DNA of 55,229 nucleotides from Planctomycetota bacterium. Lineage in GTDB: Bacteria > Planctomycetota > UBA8108 > UBA1146 > JAJFFE01. The notes beneath the pieces were generated by a model that worked only from the letters and a program-made list of their open reading frames with translations, was not told where the DNA came from and did no database searches. This document shows positions 23,955 through 32,336 of the stretch, in pieces. Both the position numbers and the translations under genes were made by a program. The stretch is from positions 1-55,229 of the forward strand of contig JAJFFE010000369.1 of assembly GCA_021776775.1 (NCBI GenBank), in the 5' to 3' direction. Within the stretch, counting starts at the first letter, position 1. Every line of letters begins with the position of its first letter.

Positions 23955-26267
23955 TCAGTACCGGGCGAGTTCTAACGCGGCCGTCAGAACGTCATCGCTC
24001 TGCGGCAGAATCGCCTCCTCCAAATCCGGAGCGTAGGCCACGAAACAGTCTAGAGCTCCGACCCGGCGCACGGGAGCGTCCAATTCATCGAAGAGTTCTT
24101 CGCTGATTCGTGCCGCAATCTCGGCCCCGTACCCCCAGGCCCGAGTTTCCTCGTGAACGACAAGGGCCCTGCTGGTCTTGCTGACACTGGCCCGGATTGC
24201 GTCCCAGTCGTACGGGTTCAGTGTGCGAAGGTCGATGACCTCGCACTCGATCCCGTGCTCTTCGGCGATCTTCTTCGCCGCGACGTTCGATCTCTGGACG
24301 AGAGCTCCGTAGGTGATGATCGACAAGTCAGCACCCTCTCGAATGGTAGCCGCCTTGCCAAACGGAATGCTGAAGTCCGGCCCCGGATAGGCACCTTTGT
24401 TATACGTCTGTCGGTAGAGGTGCTTGTGCTCGAGAAAGATGACGGGGTCGTCGCAGCGAAGCGCGGTTCTCAAGAGCCCATTGGCGTCGAGCGCATTGGA
24501 GGGCATCACGACCCTGAGGCCGGGAACGTGGGTGAACAAGGTCTCTGCGGATTGACTGTGATAGACGGCGCCACCGCGGAGGTAGCCTCCCGACGCGACT
24601 CGAATCACAACCGGACAAGAATCCTTGCCGTCACTTCTCCAGCGGTACACGGCCAACTCGGATCGAATCTGGTGGTACGCCGGCCAAATGTAATCGAGAA
24701 ACTGGATCTCTACGCATGGCTTCATTCCGCGAAGAGCCATACCCACGGCGCGACCCACAATGTTTGCCTCGGCTAGTGGCGAGTTATACACGCGCTCGCC
24801 ACCGAACTGCTTCTGCAGACCGGCCGTCACTTTGAAGACACCACCTTTGCCCTTGCATTCGTCGAGAACCTCGGCGCGGCTAGCGTCAGCGACATCCTCA
24901 CCGAACAACACGATGCGGGGATCGCGCTCCATTTCGTCGCGAAGACACGCGTTGATCAAGTCAACCATGGTCGTCGGCTGAGCACCGTCAGCAATGACTG
25001 GGTCGGTTGCGATTGCCGGGTCCGTAGGATCGAAGTCCGGCGAGTAGACATTGTCGAGAACGGTGGATGGGTGCGCAGGCTCTGCTGCAACCGCCTCATC
25101 GCTCGCGCTACGCACCAGTTCGACGACGCCATCTCTCAGCTTCTGAAGGCTTGCCTCGGTCGCAAGACCGTTCTCGATCAAGAACTGCGGATAGGTCAGC
25201 AGCGGGTCCCGCTTCGCTTCTTCCTCGCGTTCGTCCGCCGGACGATAGGCACGTTCATCGTCGGACAGAGAGTGTGAGTACGGGCGAATCACGTGGGCGT
25301 GAATCAGACCAGGCCGTCTTTCCCTGCGCATCCGTTCAGCAACACTCTTGAAGCATCCGTAGGCCGCAATCGGATCACAGCCGTCAACTTCCTGAATGAT
25401 CAGATTCGGAAATCCGGTAACGAGCTTGGAGAACGAACCGCCGGCCGTGTTCACTTCAACGGGAACACTGATGGCGTAGCCATTGTCCTCGACGACGAAG
25501 AGAACCGGTAGTCGCAAGTTACAGGCGCTGTTGAGCGCTTCCCATACCTCGCCCTCGCTGGTGGTTCCGTCGCCGACCGAGATATATGCAATCTCTTGGT
25601 CGTCCCACTTGCGAATGTGACCACGCAGCTCTTCGTTGCCGAGCCCCTTGAACCAGGCCTCTGCGCAACCGACAGCGTGGAGCGCCTGGCTACCGGTACA
25701 GCTCGATTGATTCGGCACGTTCAATTCGGGGTGGCCCCAGTGACTAGGCATTTGCCGGCCACCGCCCGCAGGCTCGTCATGAGCGGCGGTTCCCGTCTTG
25801 AGCATCTCCACCGGAGTTTGTCCGAGCTGCAGGAGCAAGGCTCGGTCGCGATAGTACGGGAAGAACCAGTCCTTTCCGGCGCGCAAGGCCATCCCCGCTG
25901 CAGCACATACCGCCTCGTGACCCGCGCCATTGATCTGAAAGAAGATCTTGCTCTTCTGCTTGAGCCGAATCTCTTCGTCGTCAATCTCTCGGCTCATGAA
26001 CATCGTTCGGTAGAGTTCCAGGAGTTGGCTCTTGCTCAACCCGTGAAACTTGTCCCGAGTCGCCGGTTGAGCGACAGCGGCCCGCGTCGAGCTCGCCGGT
26101 GGGGACTTCGGAGGTGTCGCTGCCCGAGGCCGTCCGCCGCCGCGTTTTTTCCGGGCATAATGCTTCTTAGCACGCCCGTTCGACGCACTCTTGCTATCGC
26201 CGTCGTCACCGGAACCGCGCTTCTTGTCCGATCCTCGCCGTTCAGGCTTCGGGCTTTTCGTAGTCAT
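23955..26267 (-). CDS. 2-oxoacid dehydrogenase E1 component, alpha and beta subunits fused
   Basis: This thiamine-diphosphate enzyme decarboxylates a 2-oxoacid (branched-chain type or pyruvate) and passes the acyl group to E2. It has 770 residues from ATG at 26267 (AAGGATC upstream). Residues 1-70 are Lys/Arg/Ser-rich and probably disordered. The alpha part spans about 75-410: RYRD-like PYYRDRALLL, the ThDP/Mg motif GDGTTSEGE (232-240) ending VVEDN, and the regulatory-loop-like RPYSHSLSDDE. The beta part begins near 445 (LINACLRDEMERDPRIVLFGEDV) and ends with the transketolase C domain. It diverges from the E3-E1beta-E2 genes across a 380-bp gap. The fused form resembles BkdA/B fusions in several phyla. 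Confidence 0.93.
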   Translation of the reverse strand: MTTKSPKPERRGSDKKRGSGDDGDSKSASNGRAKKHYARKKRGGGRPRAATPPKSPPASSTRAAVAQPATRDKFHGLSKSQLLELYRTMFMSREIDDEEIRLKQKSKIFFQINGAGHEAVCAAAGMALRAGKDWFFPYYRDRALLLQLGQTPVEMLKTGTAAHDEPAGGGRQMPSHWGHPELNVPNQSSCTGSQALHAVGCAEAWFKGLGNEELRGHIRKWDDQEIAYISVGDGTTSEGEVWEALNSACNLRLPVLFVVEDNGYAISVPVEVNTAGGSFSKLVTGFPNLIIQEVDGCDPIAAYGCFKSVAERMRRERRPGLIHAHVIRPYSHSLSDDERAYRPADEREEEAKRDPLLTYPQFLIENGLATEASLQKLRDGVVELVRSASDEAVAAEPAHPSTVLDNVYSPDFDPTDPAIATDPVIADGAQPTTMVDLINACLRDEMERDPRIVLFGEDVADASRAEVLDECKGKGGVFKVTAGLQKQFGGERVYNSPLAEANIVGRAVGMALRGMKPCVEIQFLDYIWPAYHQIRSELAVYRWRSDGKDSCPVVIRVASGGYLRGGAVYHSQSAETLFTHVPGLRVVMPSNALDANGLLRTALRCDDPVIFLEHKHLYRQTYNKGAYPGPDFSIPFGKAATIREGADLSIITYGALVQRSNVAAKKIAEEHGIECEVIDLRTLNPYDWDAIRASVSKTSRALVVHEETRAWGYGAEIAARISEELFDELDAPVRRVGALDCFVAYAPDLEEAILPQSDDVLTAALELARY

Positions 26268-26647
26268 GATCGTGAGATCCTTCTTGCTGCTGATACCTGC
26301 GAACCTGCATCGCAGGTGGTCGCACGCGACCAAAATGTCAGACGAATCGCTTCTACTCTTCGCACACAGGCCGGAGCTACGCGCGCTCGACGAACCTAAG
26401 CGTGGATTCCTTGGGAGTCCGAAGACTAGGTGGGGCAGGGCCGAGAATCCGAAGCGAAAGGGCCCCCGTTATACCAAATGAGCCTGGTTAGAAAACCGGC
26501 GTTCGGTATATTCCCGGCCAGGAAGCGAGTCTTTCGACGCGAACGTCGTCGCTTCCGCCGAGACGGTCTCGAAACGCCGGTCTCGGAAACACCGGGGGAT
26601 CCATGCCTGGACCCACGACGCGCCGTTGATCCGAGAAGGGATTCTAC
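26268..26647. other. divergent promoter region of the dehydrogenase complex
   Basis: This 380-bp gap separates the E1 fusion from the E3 gene, transcribed away from each other. A possible minus-strand promoter is TTTTCT (reverse complement of 26490-26495), a 16-bp spacer and TATAAC (reverse complement of 26468-26473). For the plus strand a TATATT lies at 26507-26512, but no good -35 is at the right distance. No operator repeat is clear to me. Confidence 0.4.
26468..26495 (-). promoter_or_regulatory. possible promoter for the E1 fusion gene
   Basis: The elements are TTTTCT and TATAAC separated by 16 bp on the minus strand, about 200 bp before the ATG. The match to a housekeeping promoter is fair at -10 and weak at -35, and this is only a visual match. 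Confidence 0.25.
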
Positions 26648-28069
26648 GTGGCTGGAAAAACAGAGCAACTCGGACAGTTCGACGTCGCCGTCATCGGCGG
26701 TGGGCCCGGTGGATACGTCGCGGCAATCAAGGCCGGCCAGCTCGGCTTGAAAGCGGTGGTGATCGAGAAAGATCCACAGCCGGGCGGAACCTGCCTGCAC
26801 CGCGGTTGCATTCCGACGAAGGCACTCTTACAGAGTGCACACGTTCTCGACCTCGCGGCCGACAGCAAGAAGTTCGGCGTCAACATCGAGAACGCGAAAC
26901 TCGATCTCGCGGGAGTCATGAAATACAAAGGCCGCGTCGTCAAGAAGAACGCGGGCGGCGTCGAGTACCTCCTGAAGAAGAACAAAGTCACACTCGTCAA
27001 CGGCTTTGCGACGCTGGAGAGCGCGACCTCGGTCGTCGTCGATCTCGGCGAGAAGAAGACCGGGAAGCTCACGGCGAAGAACATTATCTTGGCAACTGGA
27101 TCGGTGGCCGCGAGACCCGGCTTCCTCGACTTCTCACACGACCGAGTCATGACGAGCGACGAGGCCCTTCAAATCTCGGAGGTTCCAAAGCACATCACCG
27201 TGCTCGGAGCTGGAGCGGTCGGCACCGAGTTCGCTTCGATCTTCAAGTCCTTCGGATCTGAGGTCGTACTCGTCGAGATGCTACCCCGACTCCTCCCCCT
27301 CGAAGACCATGACTGCTCTGACGAACTCCTCAAGGCGTTCAAGAAGCGCAAGATCGAGTGTCGAGTGGGCACCAAGCTCGAAAAGGCGACGCCAGGCGCG
27401 AAGCATGTGGCCGTCGAACTCAGCACGGAGGACGGGAAGACAGAGAAGTTCAACACCGACATCCTTCTCTGTGCGATCGGGCGCTGGCCGTTCACGGACG
27501 GGCTGGGGCTGGACAAGGTCGGAGTCAAGGTAGAGAACGGCTTCGTCGTCACGGATCGTGACCAACGAACGTCAGTCCCCAACATCTACGCGATCGGCGA
27601 CATCGTCGGAACGACTCCACTGTTGGCCCACTCGGCAAGCGCAGAAGGGTTGGTCGCTGTTGAGATCATCGCCGGTAAGAACCCACCGCGAATCGACCCC
27701 AGCCGTATCCCAAGTGCAACGTACTGCCATCCAGAGGTAGCGTCAGTTGGCATGACCGAGCAGAAGGCGAAGGAAAGCGGCTACGATGTGAAGTCGTTCA
27801 AGTTCCCGTTCTCGGCCCTCGGCAAGGGCGGAATCATCGGTGCGTCGCACGGGTTCTTCAAACTAGTGTCTGACGCGAAGTACGGCGAGATCCTAGGTGT
27901 GCACATCATCGGAGACCACGCTACCGATCTGATTTCGGAAGGTTGCGCAATTCTCGGCCTCGAGTCCACCGCGGCTGACCTGGCTCATATCATCCACCCG
28001 CATCCGACACTGTCCGAAGGAATGCTGGAAGCAGCGCACGGGCTCACCGGCGGCGCAATCCACATCTAG
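26648..28069 (+). CDS. lpdA: dihydrolipoyl dehydrogenase (E3)
   Basis: A flavoprotein of 473 residues that reoxidises the lipoyl arm of E2 using NAD. The FAD site is AVIGGGPGGYVAAI (14-27), the redox disulfide is Cys49/Cys54 in GGTCLHRGCIPTK, the NAD site is VLGAGAVGTEFASIF, the second FAD motif is NIYAIGDIV and the active His/Glu pair is in HPHPTLSEGMLEAA. Length is standard. The start is GTG at 26648 with AAGGG nine bases before. It is the first gene of the plus-strand set, followed after 24 bases by the E1 beta gene, so E3 is produced together with E1 beta and E2. Confidence 0.97.
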   Translation: MAGKTEQLGQFDVAVIGGGPGGYVAAIKAGQLGLKAVVIEKDPQPGGTCLHRGCIPTKALLQSAHVLDLAADSKKFGVNIENAKLDLAGVMKYKGRVVKKNAGGVEYLLKKNKVTLVNGFATLESATSVVVDLGEKKTGKLTAKNIILATGSVAARPGFLDFSHDRVMTSDEALQISEVPKHITVLGAGAVGTEFASIFKSFGSEVVLVEMLPRLLPLEDHDCSDELLKAFKKRKIECRVGTKLEKATPGAKHVAVELSTEDGKTEKFNTDILLCAIGRWPFTDGLGLDKVGVKVENGFVVTDRDQRTSVPNIYAIGDIVGTTPLLAHSASAEGLVAVEIIAGKNPPRIDPSRIPSATYCHPEVASVGMTEQKAKESGYDVKSFKFPFSALGKGGIIGASHGFFKLVSDAKYGEILGVHIIGDHATDLISEGCAILGLESTAADLAHIIHPHPTLSEGMLEAAHGLTGGAIHI

Positions 28070-28093
28070 AGACGCACGAACGAAGCCCCCCGC

Positions 28094-29071
28094 ATGCCCG
28101 AGATCGTCACCTACATAGAAGCGATCCGCCGTGGTCTCGCCCGCGCAATGGACGACGATCCGCGGGTGTTCCTCATCGGTGAGGATATCTGCACGTACGG
28201 CGGCGCGTTCAAGCTGACGCAGGGTTTTCGCGAACGGTTCGGCGAGCAGCGAGTCGTCGACACACCGATTGCAGAGACTGGAATCGTCGGAGCCGCCGTC
28301 GGCGCGGCCATGAGCGGACAGCGGCCGGTCGTCGAGATTCAGTTCATCGACTTCATCTCGTGCGCGTTCAATCAACTAACGAACTTCGCCGCGACGAGTC
28401 GATATCGCTGGAACGCCGGGGTGCCGATGGTTGTCCGTGGCCCTACCGGTGGCGGGGTACATGCCGGACCGTTCCATTCGCAGAACGTTGAATCGTTCTT
28501 TCTCAACACGCCCGGCTTGAAGATGGTCGTGCCGTCCACTCCGACCGACGCGTACCGCATGATCCTCGGAGCGATTGAGGACCCGGATCCGGTGCTCTAC
28601 TTCGAGCAGAAGGCTCTGTACCGAACGCTCAAAGAAGAACTCGACGAGACCGTCTCACCTCTTGCCCCCGGCGTCGCGAAGATTCGTCGCGAAGGCTCCG
28701 ACCTTTCGATCATCACGTACGGTGCGATCGTTCATAAGGTGCTCGCAGCGGCGAAGCAGCTCGACGATCTCGGAGTCGATGTCGAAGTGCTCGATCTCAG
28801 ATCGCTCGCTCCGCTCGACCGCGAGGCGATCCTGGAGACGGCTCGCAAGACGGGCAAGATTCTCGTGGTGCACGAGGACAACCTGACCGGTGGTGCCGGC
28901 GGAGAAATCGCGGCCCAAATCGGAGAACACGCTTTCGAATGGCTCGACGGGCCTGTTAGGCGCCTCGCGGCTTTAGATACGCCGATCCCCTACGCGGGAG
29001 ATCTGGAGGACGCAACTCTTCCCAGCGTCGAGAAGATCGTCTCGGCTGCAGAAAGCCTTTCCCAGTACTAA
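28094..29071 (+). CDS. 2-oxoacid dehydrogenase E1 beta subunit, free-standing
   Basis: A 325-residue E1 beta protein (transketolase pyrimidine-binding domain plus transketolase C domain). Typical stretches are FLIGEDICTYGGAF, DTPIAETGIVGAAVGAAMSG, FIDFISCAFNQLTN, GGGVHAGPFHSQNVE and the C-terminal VVHEDNLTGGAGGEIAAQI. It needs an alpha partner to bind thiamine diphosphate, yet no separate alpha gene is in this operon; the only alpha in the window is fused to another beta in the divergent gene. It may pair with an alpha subunit encoded elsewhere, or join the fusion. It sits directly between the E3 and E2 genes. The ribosome site is weak. Confidence 0.93.
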   Translation: MPEIVTYIEAIRRGLARAMDDDPRVFLIGEDICTYGGAFKLTQGFRERFGEQRVVDTPIAETGIVGAAVGAAMSGQRPVVEIQFIDFISCAFNQLTNFAATSRYRWNAGVPMVVRGPTGGGVHAGPFHSQNVESFFLNTPGLKMVVPSTPTDAYRMILGAIEDPDPVLYFEQKALYRTLKEELDETVSPLAPGVAKIRREGSDLSIITYGAIVHKVLAAAKQLDDLGVDVEVLDLRSLAPLDREAILETARKTGKILVVHEDNLTGGAGGEIAAQIGEHAFEWLDGPVRRLAALDTPIPYAGDLEDATLPSVEKIVSAAESLSQY

Positions 29072-29258
29072 CATAGCGAGCAACTACCCGTTCGGGGGTA
29101 ATCAACGGTCGAGGCGTGTTCCCGCTGTCGATTCGTTTTGATATGCTCCCGGGCTTGCTCGTTCGCCGATGAAGGCGAAAGAGACCTCGCCGAACCGCGG
29201 GGAATCGCACCAGACTCGCTTCTCGGTGCTGTACCCGAGGGACACAGGAGCAGACAGA

Positions 29259-30614
29259 ATGACGACCGAAATCCGAATGCCCCAGATGGGCGAATCGATC
29301 GCCGAGGGCACCTTGACCCGCTGGTTCAAACAACCCGGCGACTCCGTCAAACGCGACGAGCCACTCTTCGAGATATCTACTGACAAGGTGGACGCCGAAG
29401 TGCCCGCTCCGTCCGACGGAGTGCTCACCAAGATCGTCGTCGAAGAAGGCACAACCGTCGAAGTCAACTCGGTCGTGGGCTACTTCGGAGATGCCGGAGC
29501 GGCCGTCGACGCCGCGGCCGCCCCCGAACCGGAAGCCGCGCCCGAACCGGAAGCCGCGCCGGAGGCAGCCCCTGCCGCGGCACCCGCACCCGCTGCGGCT
29601 CCCGCACCGGCCAACGCGGCTCAATCATCATCGTCGTCGACCGCGGCGGCGACGTCCGTCCCACGAAGCGACAGCAAGAGCGAAACGAGCAAGGTCCGCT
29701 CATCGCCGCTGGTACGCCGCATCGCGAGGGAGAACGGAATCGAGGACATATCGATCGTCTCCGGTACCGGAGTCGACGGACGCGTGACCAAGAGCGACAT
29801 CCTCTCGTACATCGAGAATCGAAGCGCCGCACCAACAACCGCCCCTGCCCCTGCCGCCGGCGGCGCAGCACCAGCCGCTGTTGCGCACCAAGCACTGCCG
29901 GTACGAAACCTTCCGAGAAACAACGTCGCTGTCGAGTCACTCACGAACATGCGCAAGAAGATCGCCGAGCACATGATCGACTCGCGCAGAACCTCTGCCC
30001 ATGTCCACTCCGTCTTCGAAGCGGACATGACGAACATCGTCGGCATCCGCGCTCGGCACCGAAAAGCGTTCGAGGAGCGACACGGCACGAAGCTGACATT
30101 CATGCCGTTCTTCATCAAGGCGGCCGTGGACGCGATCCGGGAGTTCCCGTGGGTCAACGCCTCCCTCGACGGGGATGAAATTCTCGTTCACAAGTCAGTC
30201 AACGTCGGGATCGCGGTCGCTCTCGAGGGCGGCCTGATAGTGCCGGTGATCCGTAACTCGGACGAACTCAATCTGGTCGGCATCCAACGACGGACCACCG
30301 ACCTCGCCCACCGCGCGCGGTCCAAGCAACTCGTCCCGGACGAAATTGCCGGTGGCACCTTCACGATCACCAATCCGGGGCAGTTCGGGGGGCTCTACGG
30401 ACTCCCGATCATCAACCAGCCCCAGGTGGCCATCCTGGGCGTTGGTGGGATCCAGAAGCGGCCGGTCGTCGTTGGCGGCGACGCGATCGCTATTCGCGAC
30501 ATGGTCTACCTCTGCCTCGGGTACGATCACCGGCTCGTCGATGGTGCCTACGCCGACCAGTTCATGGCCAAGGTCAAGTCGAACCTCGAGAACTTCGACG
30601 GGGATCTGCTCTAG
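29259..30614 (+). CDS. 2-oxoacid dehydrogenase E2, dihydrolipoamide acyltransferase
   Basis: The E2 core enzyme of the complex, 451 residues from ATG at 29259 (AGGAG nine bases upstream; an earlier in-frame ATG at 29169 has no such site). The lipoyl domain is at 1-78 with the lipoylated Lys43 in STDKVDAE. An Ala/Pro/Glu-rich flexible linker (85-140) is followed by the E1/E3-binding domain (about 150-190, SPLVRRIARENGI) and the catalytic acyltransferase domain (225-451) with DHRLVDG near the end. One lipoyl domain fits branched-chain or pyruvate complexes of this type. It is third in the E3-E1beta-E2 operon, after a 187-base gap. Confidence 0.95.
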   Translation: MTTEIRMPQMGESIAEGTLTRWFKQPGDSVKRDEPLFEISTDKVDAEVPAPSDGVLTKIVVEEGTTVEVNSVVGYFGDAGAAVDAAAAPEPEAAPEPEAAPEAAPAAAPAPAAAPAPANAAQSSSSSTAAATSVPRSDSKSETSKVRSSPLVRRIARENGIEDISIVSGTGVDGRVTKSDILSYIENRSAAPTTAPAPAAGGAAPAAVAHQALPVRNLPRNNVAVESLTNMRKKIAEHMIDSRRTSAHVHSVFEADMTNIVGIRARHRKAFEERHGTKLTFMPFFIKAAVDAIREFPWVNASLDGDEILVHKSVNVGIAVALEGGLIVPVIRNSDELNLVGIQRRTTDLAHRARSKQLVPDEIAGGTFTITNPGQFGGLYGLPIINQPQVAILGVGGIQKRPVVVGGDAIAIRDMVYLCLGYDHRLVDGAYADQFMAKVKSNLENFDGDLL

Positions 30615-30647
30615 CGATCGCTACGAGGAGCACAGCTACGAGAACGA

Positions 30648-30670
30648 CGGCCAGGCGTAGTGCCTGGCCG
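30648..30670 (+). terminator. hairpin after the E2 gene
   Basis: CGGCCAGGC pairs perfectly with GCCTGGCCG around a five-base loop, about 35 bases past the E2 stop. The following sequence ATTGCTTTCG is only weakly T-rich, so termination is likely but may be incomplete. Confidence 0.5.
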
Positions 30671-30733
30671 ATTGCTTTCGTCGAGAGAACCGCGCATCAT
30701 GAGCTCCCCCAAAGCAGAGTTTCGGAGGGCCGT

Positions 30734-31807
30734 GTGAAGACGGCGATCTACAAGATCGACGCGCAAAACTTCGAGCCGGAAGAGCTGATTCCGGCCGCCA
30801 AGATTCTGCGCGAAGGAGGTCTCGTCGGGTTCCCGACGGAGACCGTTTACGGTATTGCCGCCAGCGCCCGCAATCCAGAGGCGATCCATCGACTGCGAGA
30901 GATGAAGGGGCGACCGCCCGACAAACCCTTCTCGCTCCACGTAGCGGACGTCGATGAAGTCCCCACGTTGGTTGAACATATCTCGCCGCTGGCGCAATCG
31001 CTGATCGACCTCTACTGGCCGGGCCCACTGACCATTATCTTCCCGGGCAGCGCCGGCAAGGGCATTGGTGTGCGTCTTCCCAAACATGCCGTTGCGCGAG
31101 AACTCGTGCGTCTTTCGGGCGGACCCATCGTAGCGCCGAGTGCAAATCTCTCGGGAAATCCGCCCGCGGAAAACGTCGAGCAAGTCCTCGCGGAGTTCGA
31201 CGGGAAGATCGATGCGGTGATCGATTCGGGTCGAGCGGCGATCCGGCAAGCGTCAACCGTGATTCGAGTCAGCACCGACGACGACTTCGAGATCCTTCGT
31301 GAAGGAATCATCAGCGAAGCGATGATCTCTCGCGCGCTACGCGGGAAGCAGGTCGTGTTCGTGTGCACTGGCAACTCCTGCCGCAGTCCTATGGCAGAGG
31401 TCTTGTGCAAGCAAGCTCTGGCTAAGCGGCTAGGAATCAGTGTTGCCGAGCTCCCCGATCGGGGTTACCGAATCTCGTCCGCTGGCGTGCAAGCATTCAG
31501 CGGAGGCAAGGCAAGCCAACACGCAGTCGACCTCATGGCAGCCCAAGAGCTGGACCTCTCGGAACATCGCACGCGCTCGCTGACGCGGACTATGGCCGAA
31601 GGATCCGATCTACTCATTGCGCTGAGCCAAAGCCATCGCTGGCAGATAGTGCAATGGGATCCAAGTCTCGCCGACCGCATTGAGGTTATCTCCGAGACTG
31701 GGATAAGCGATCCCATCGGTGGCGATCTGGAAACCTACCGGCGCTGTGCCGACGAGATCGAACGAGCGCTCACGGCCCGTTGGGTCGACCGCATCATCGA
31801 CATCTAA
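30734..31807 (+). CDS. fusion of threonylcarbamoyl-AMP synthase (TsaC/Sua5-type) and low-molecular-weight protein phosphatase
   Basis: This encodes 357 residues. Residues 1-195 are a YrdC/TsaC domain: VGFPTETVYG (31-40), PSANLSG and the Lys/Arg-rich ATP pocket (REMKGRPPDKP). It makes threonylcarbamoyl-AMP for the t6A modification of tRNA. Residues 205-357 are an LMW phosphatase: the P-loop CTGNSCRS with Cys211 and Arg217 (Cx5R) and the general-acid Asp in SDPIGGD. The residue between Asn and Cys of the loop is Ser, where YwlE-type arginine phosphatases have Thr and tyrosine phosphatases usually Ile. GTG start after GGAGGG. rpiB follows, as ywlC, ywlE and ywlF lie together in Bacillus. Confidence 0.93.
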   Translation: MKTAIYKIDAQNFEPEELIPAAKILREGGLVGFPTETVYGIAASARNPEAIHRLREMKGRPPDKPFSLHVADVDEVPTLVEHISPLAQSLIDLYWPGPLTIIFPGSAGKGIGVRLPKHAVARELVRLSGGPIVAPSANLSGNPPAENVEQVLAEFDGKIDAVIDSGRAAIRQASTVIRVSTDDDFEILREGIISEAMISRALRGKQVVFVCTGNSCRSPMAEVLCKQALAKRLGISVAELPDRGYRISSAGVQAFSGGKASQHAVDLMAAQELDLSEHRTRSLTRTMAEGSDLLIALSQSHRWQIVQWDPSLADRIEVISETGISDPIGGDLETYRRCADEIERALTARWVDRIIDI

Positions 31808-31833
31808 AGAACAGCCGACGAAACGGTGTTTCA

Positions 31834-32277
31834 ATGAAGATCATTCTCGGATCCGACCACGCAGGTATCGAGGGACGTCGCGCGGCAATCGCGGCGGCAA
31901 CCGCGCTCGGTTACGAGATCGAAGATCTCGGACCCACGGAAAGCAACTCGGTTGACTACCCAGACTACGCCCACCGAGTCGCCTCCGCTGTGCAACGTGG
32001 CGATGCCGACTACGGCGTGTTGGTTTGCGGGACTGGGCTGGGCATGTCGATGGCGGCCAATCGCCACGCCGGTGTCCGAGCTGCCGTTATCACCGACGAG
32101 TTCACCGCCGAGATGAGCCGCGCTCACAACAACGCAAACGTCGCGTGTTTCGGCGAGCGAGTTCTTGGCCCCCCCCGGATCGGCGACCTCCTCAAGATCT
32201 TCCTCGAGCGGCGTTTCGATGACGATCGCCACAGCGACCGCGTCCGAAAGATCGACTGCGCCGCTGAATCGGCGTGA
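31834..32277 (+). CDS. rpiB: ribose-5-phosphate isomerase B
   Basis: RpiB interconverts ribose-5-phosphate and ribulose-5-phosphate in the pentose phosphate pathway. The 147 residues are the normal length. The phosphate and active-site features are GSDHAG (6-11), DYPDYA, Cys65 in CGTGLGMSMAANR and HNNANVACFGERV. ATG at 31834 lies 26 bases after the fusion gene, so the two are very likely cotranscribed. It is convergent with the large protease gene, 59 bases away. Confidence 0.96.
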   Translation: MKIILGSDHAGIEGRRAAIAAATALGYEIEDLGPTESNSVDYPDYAHRVASAVQRGDADYGVLVCGTGLGMSMAANRHAGVRAAVITDEFTAEMSRAHNNANVACFGERVLGPPRIGDLLKIFLERRFDDDRHSDRVRKIDCAAESA

Positions 32278-32282
32278 AGCAG

Positions 32283-32300
32283 GAGCGCGAATGAGCGCTC
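32283..32300. other. small hairpin between convergent genes
   Basis: GAGCGC and GCGCTC pair around a six-base loop in the 59-bp gap between rpiB and the metalloprotease gene. There is no T-run on either strand, so any role in ending transcription is only a guess. Confidence 0.25.
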
Positions 32301-32336
32301 TAGGCGGCGCCCGACCGGTGGCTGCGGGGGAACAAA

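Noticed and set aside
29072..29258. possible separate start or internal promoter (TTTTGATATGCT) before the E2 gene
   Set aside because: A TATGCT-like -10 is present but no matching -35 could be placed, so no promoter is listed.
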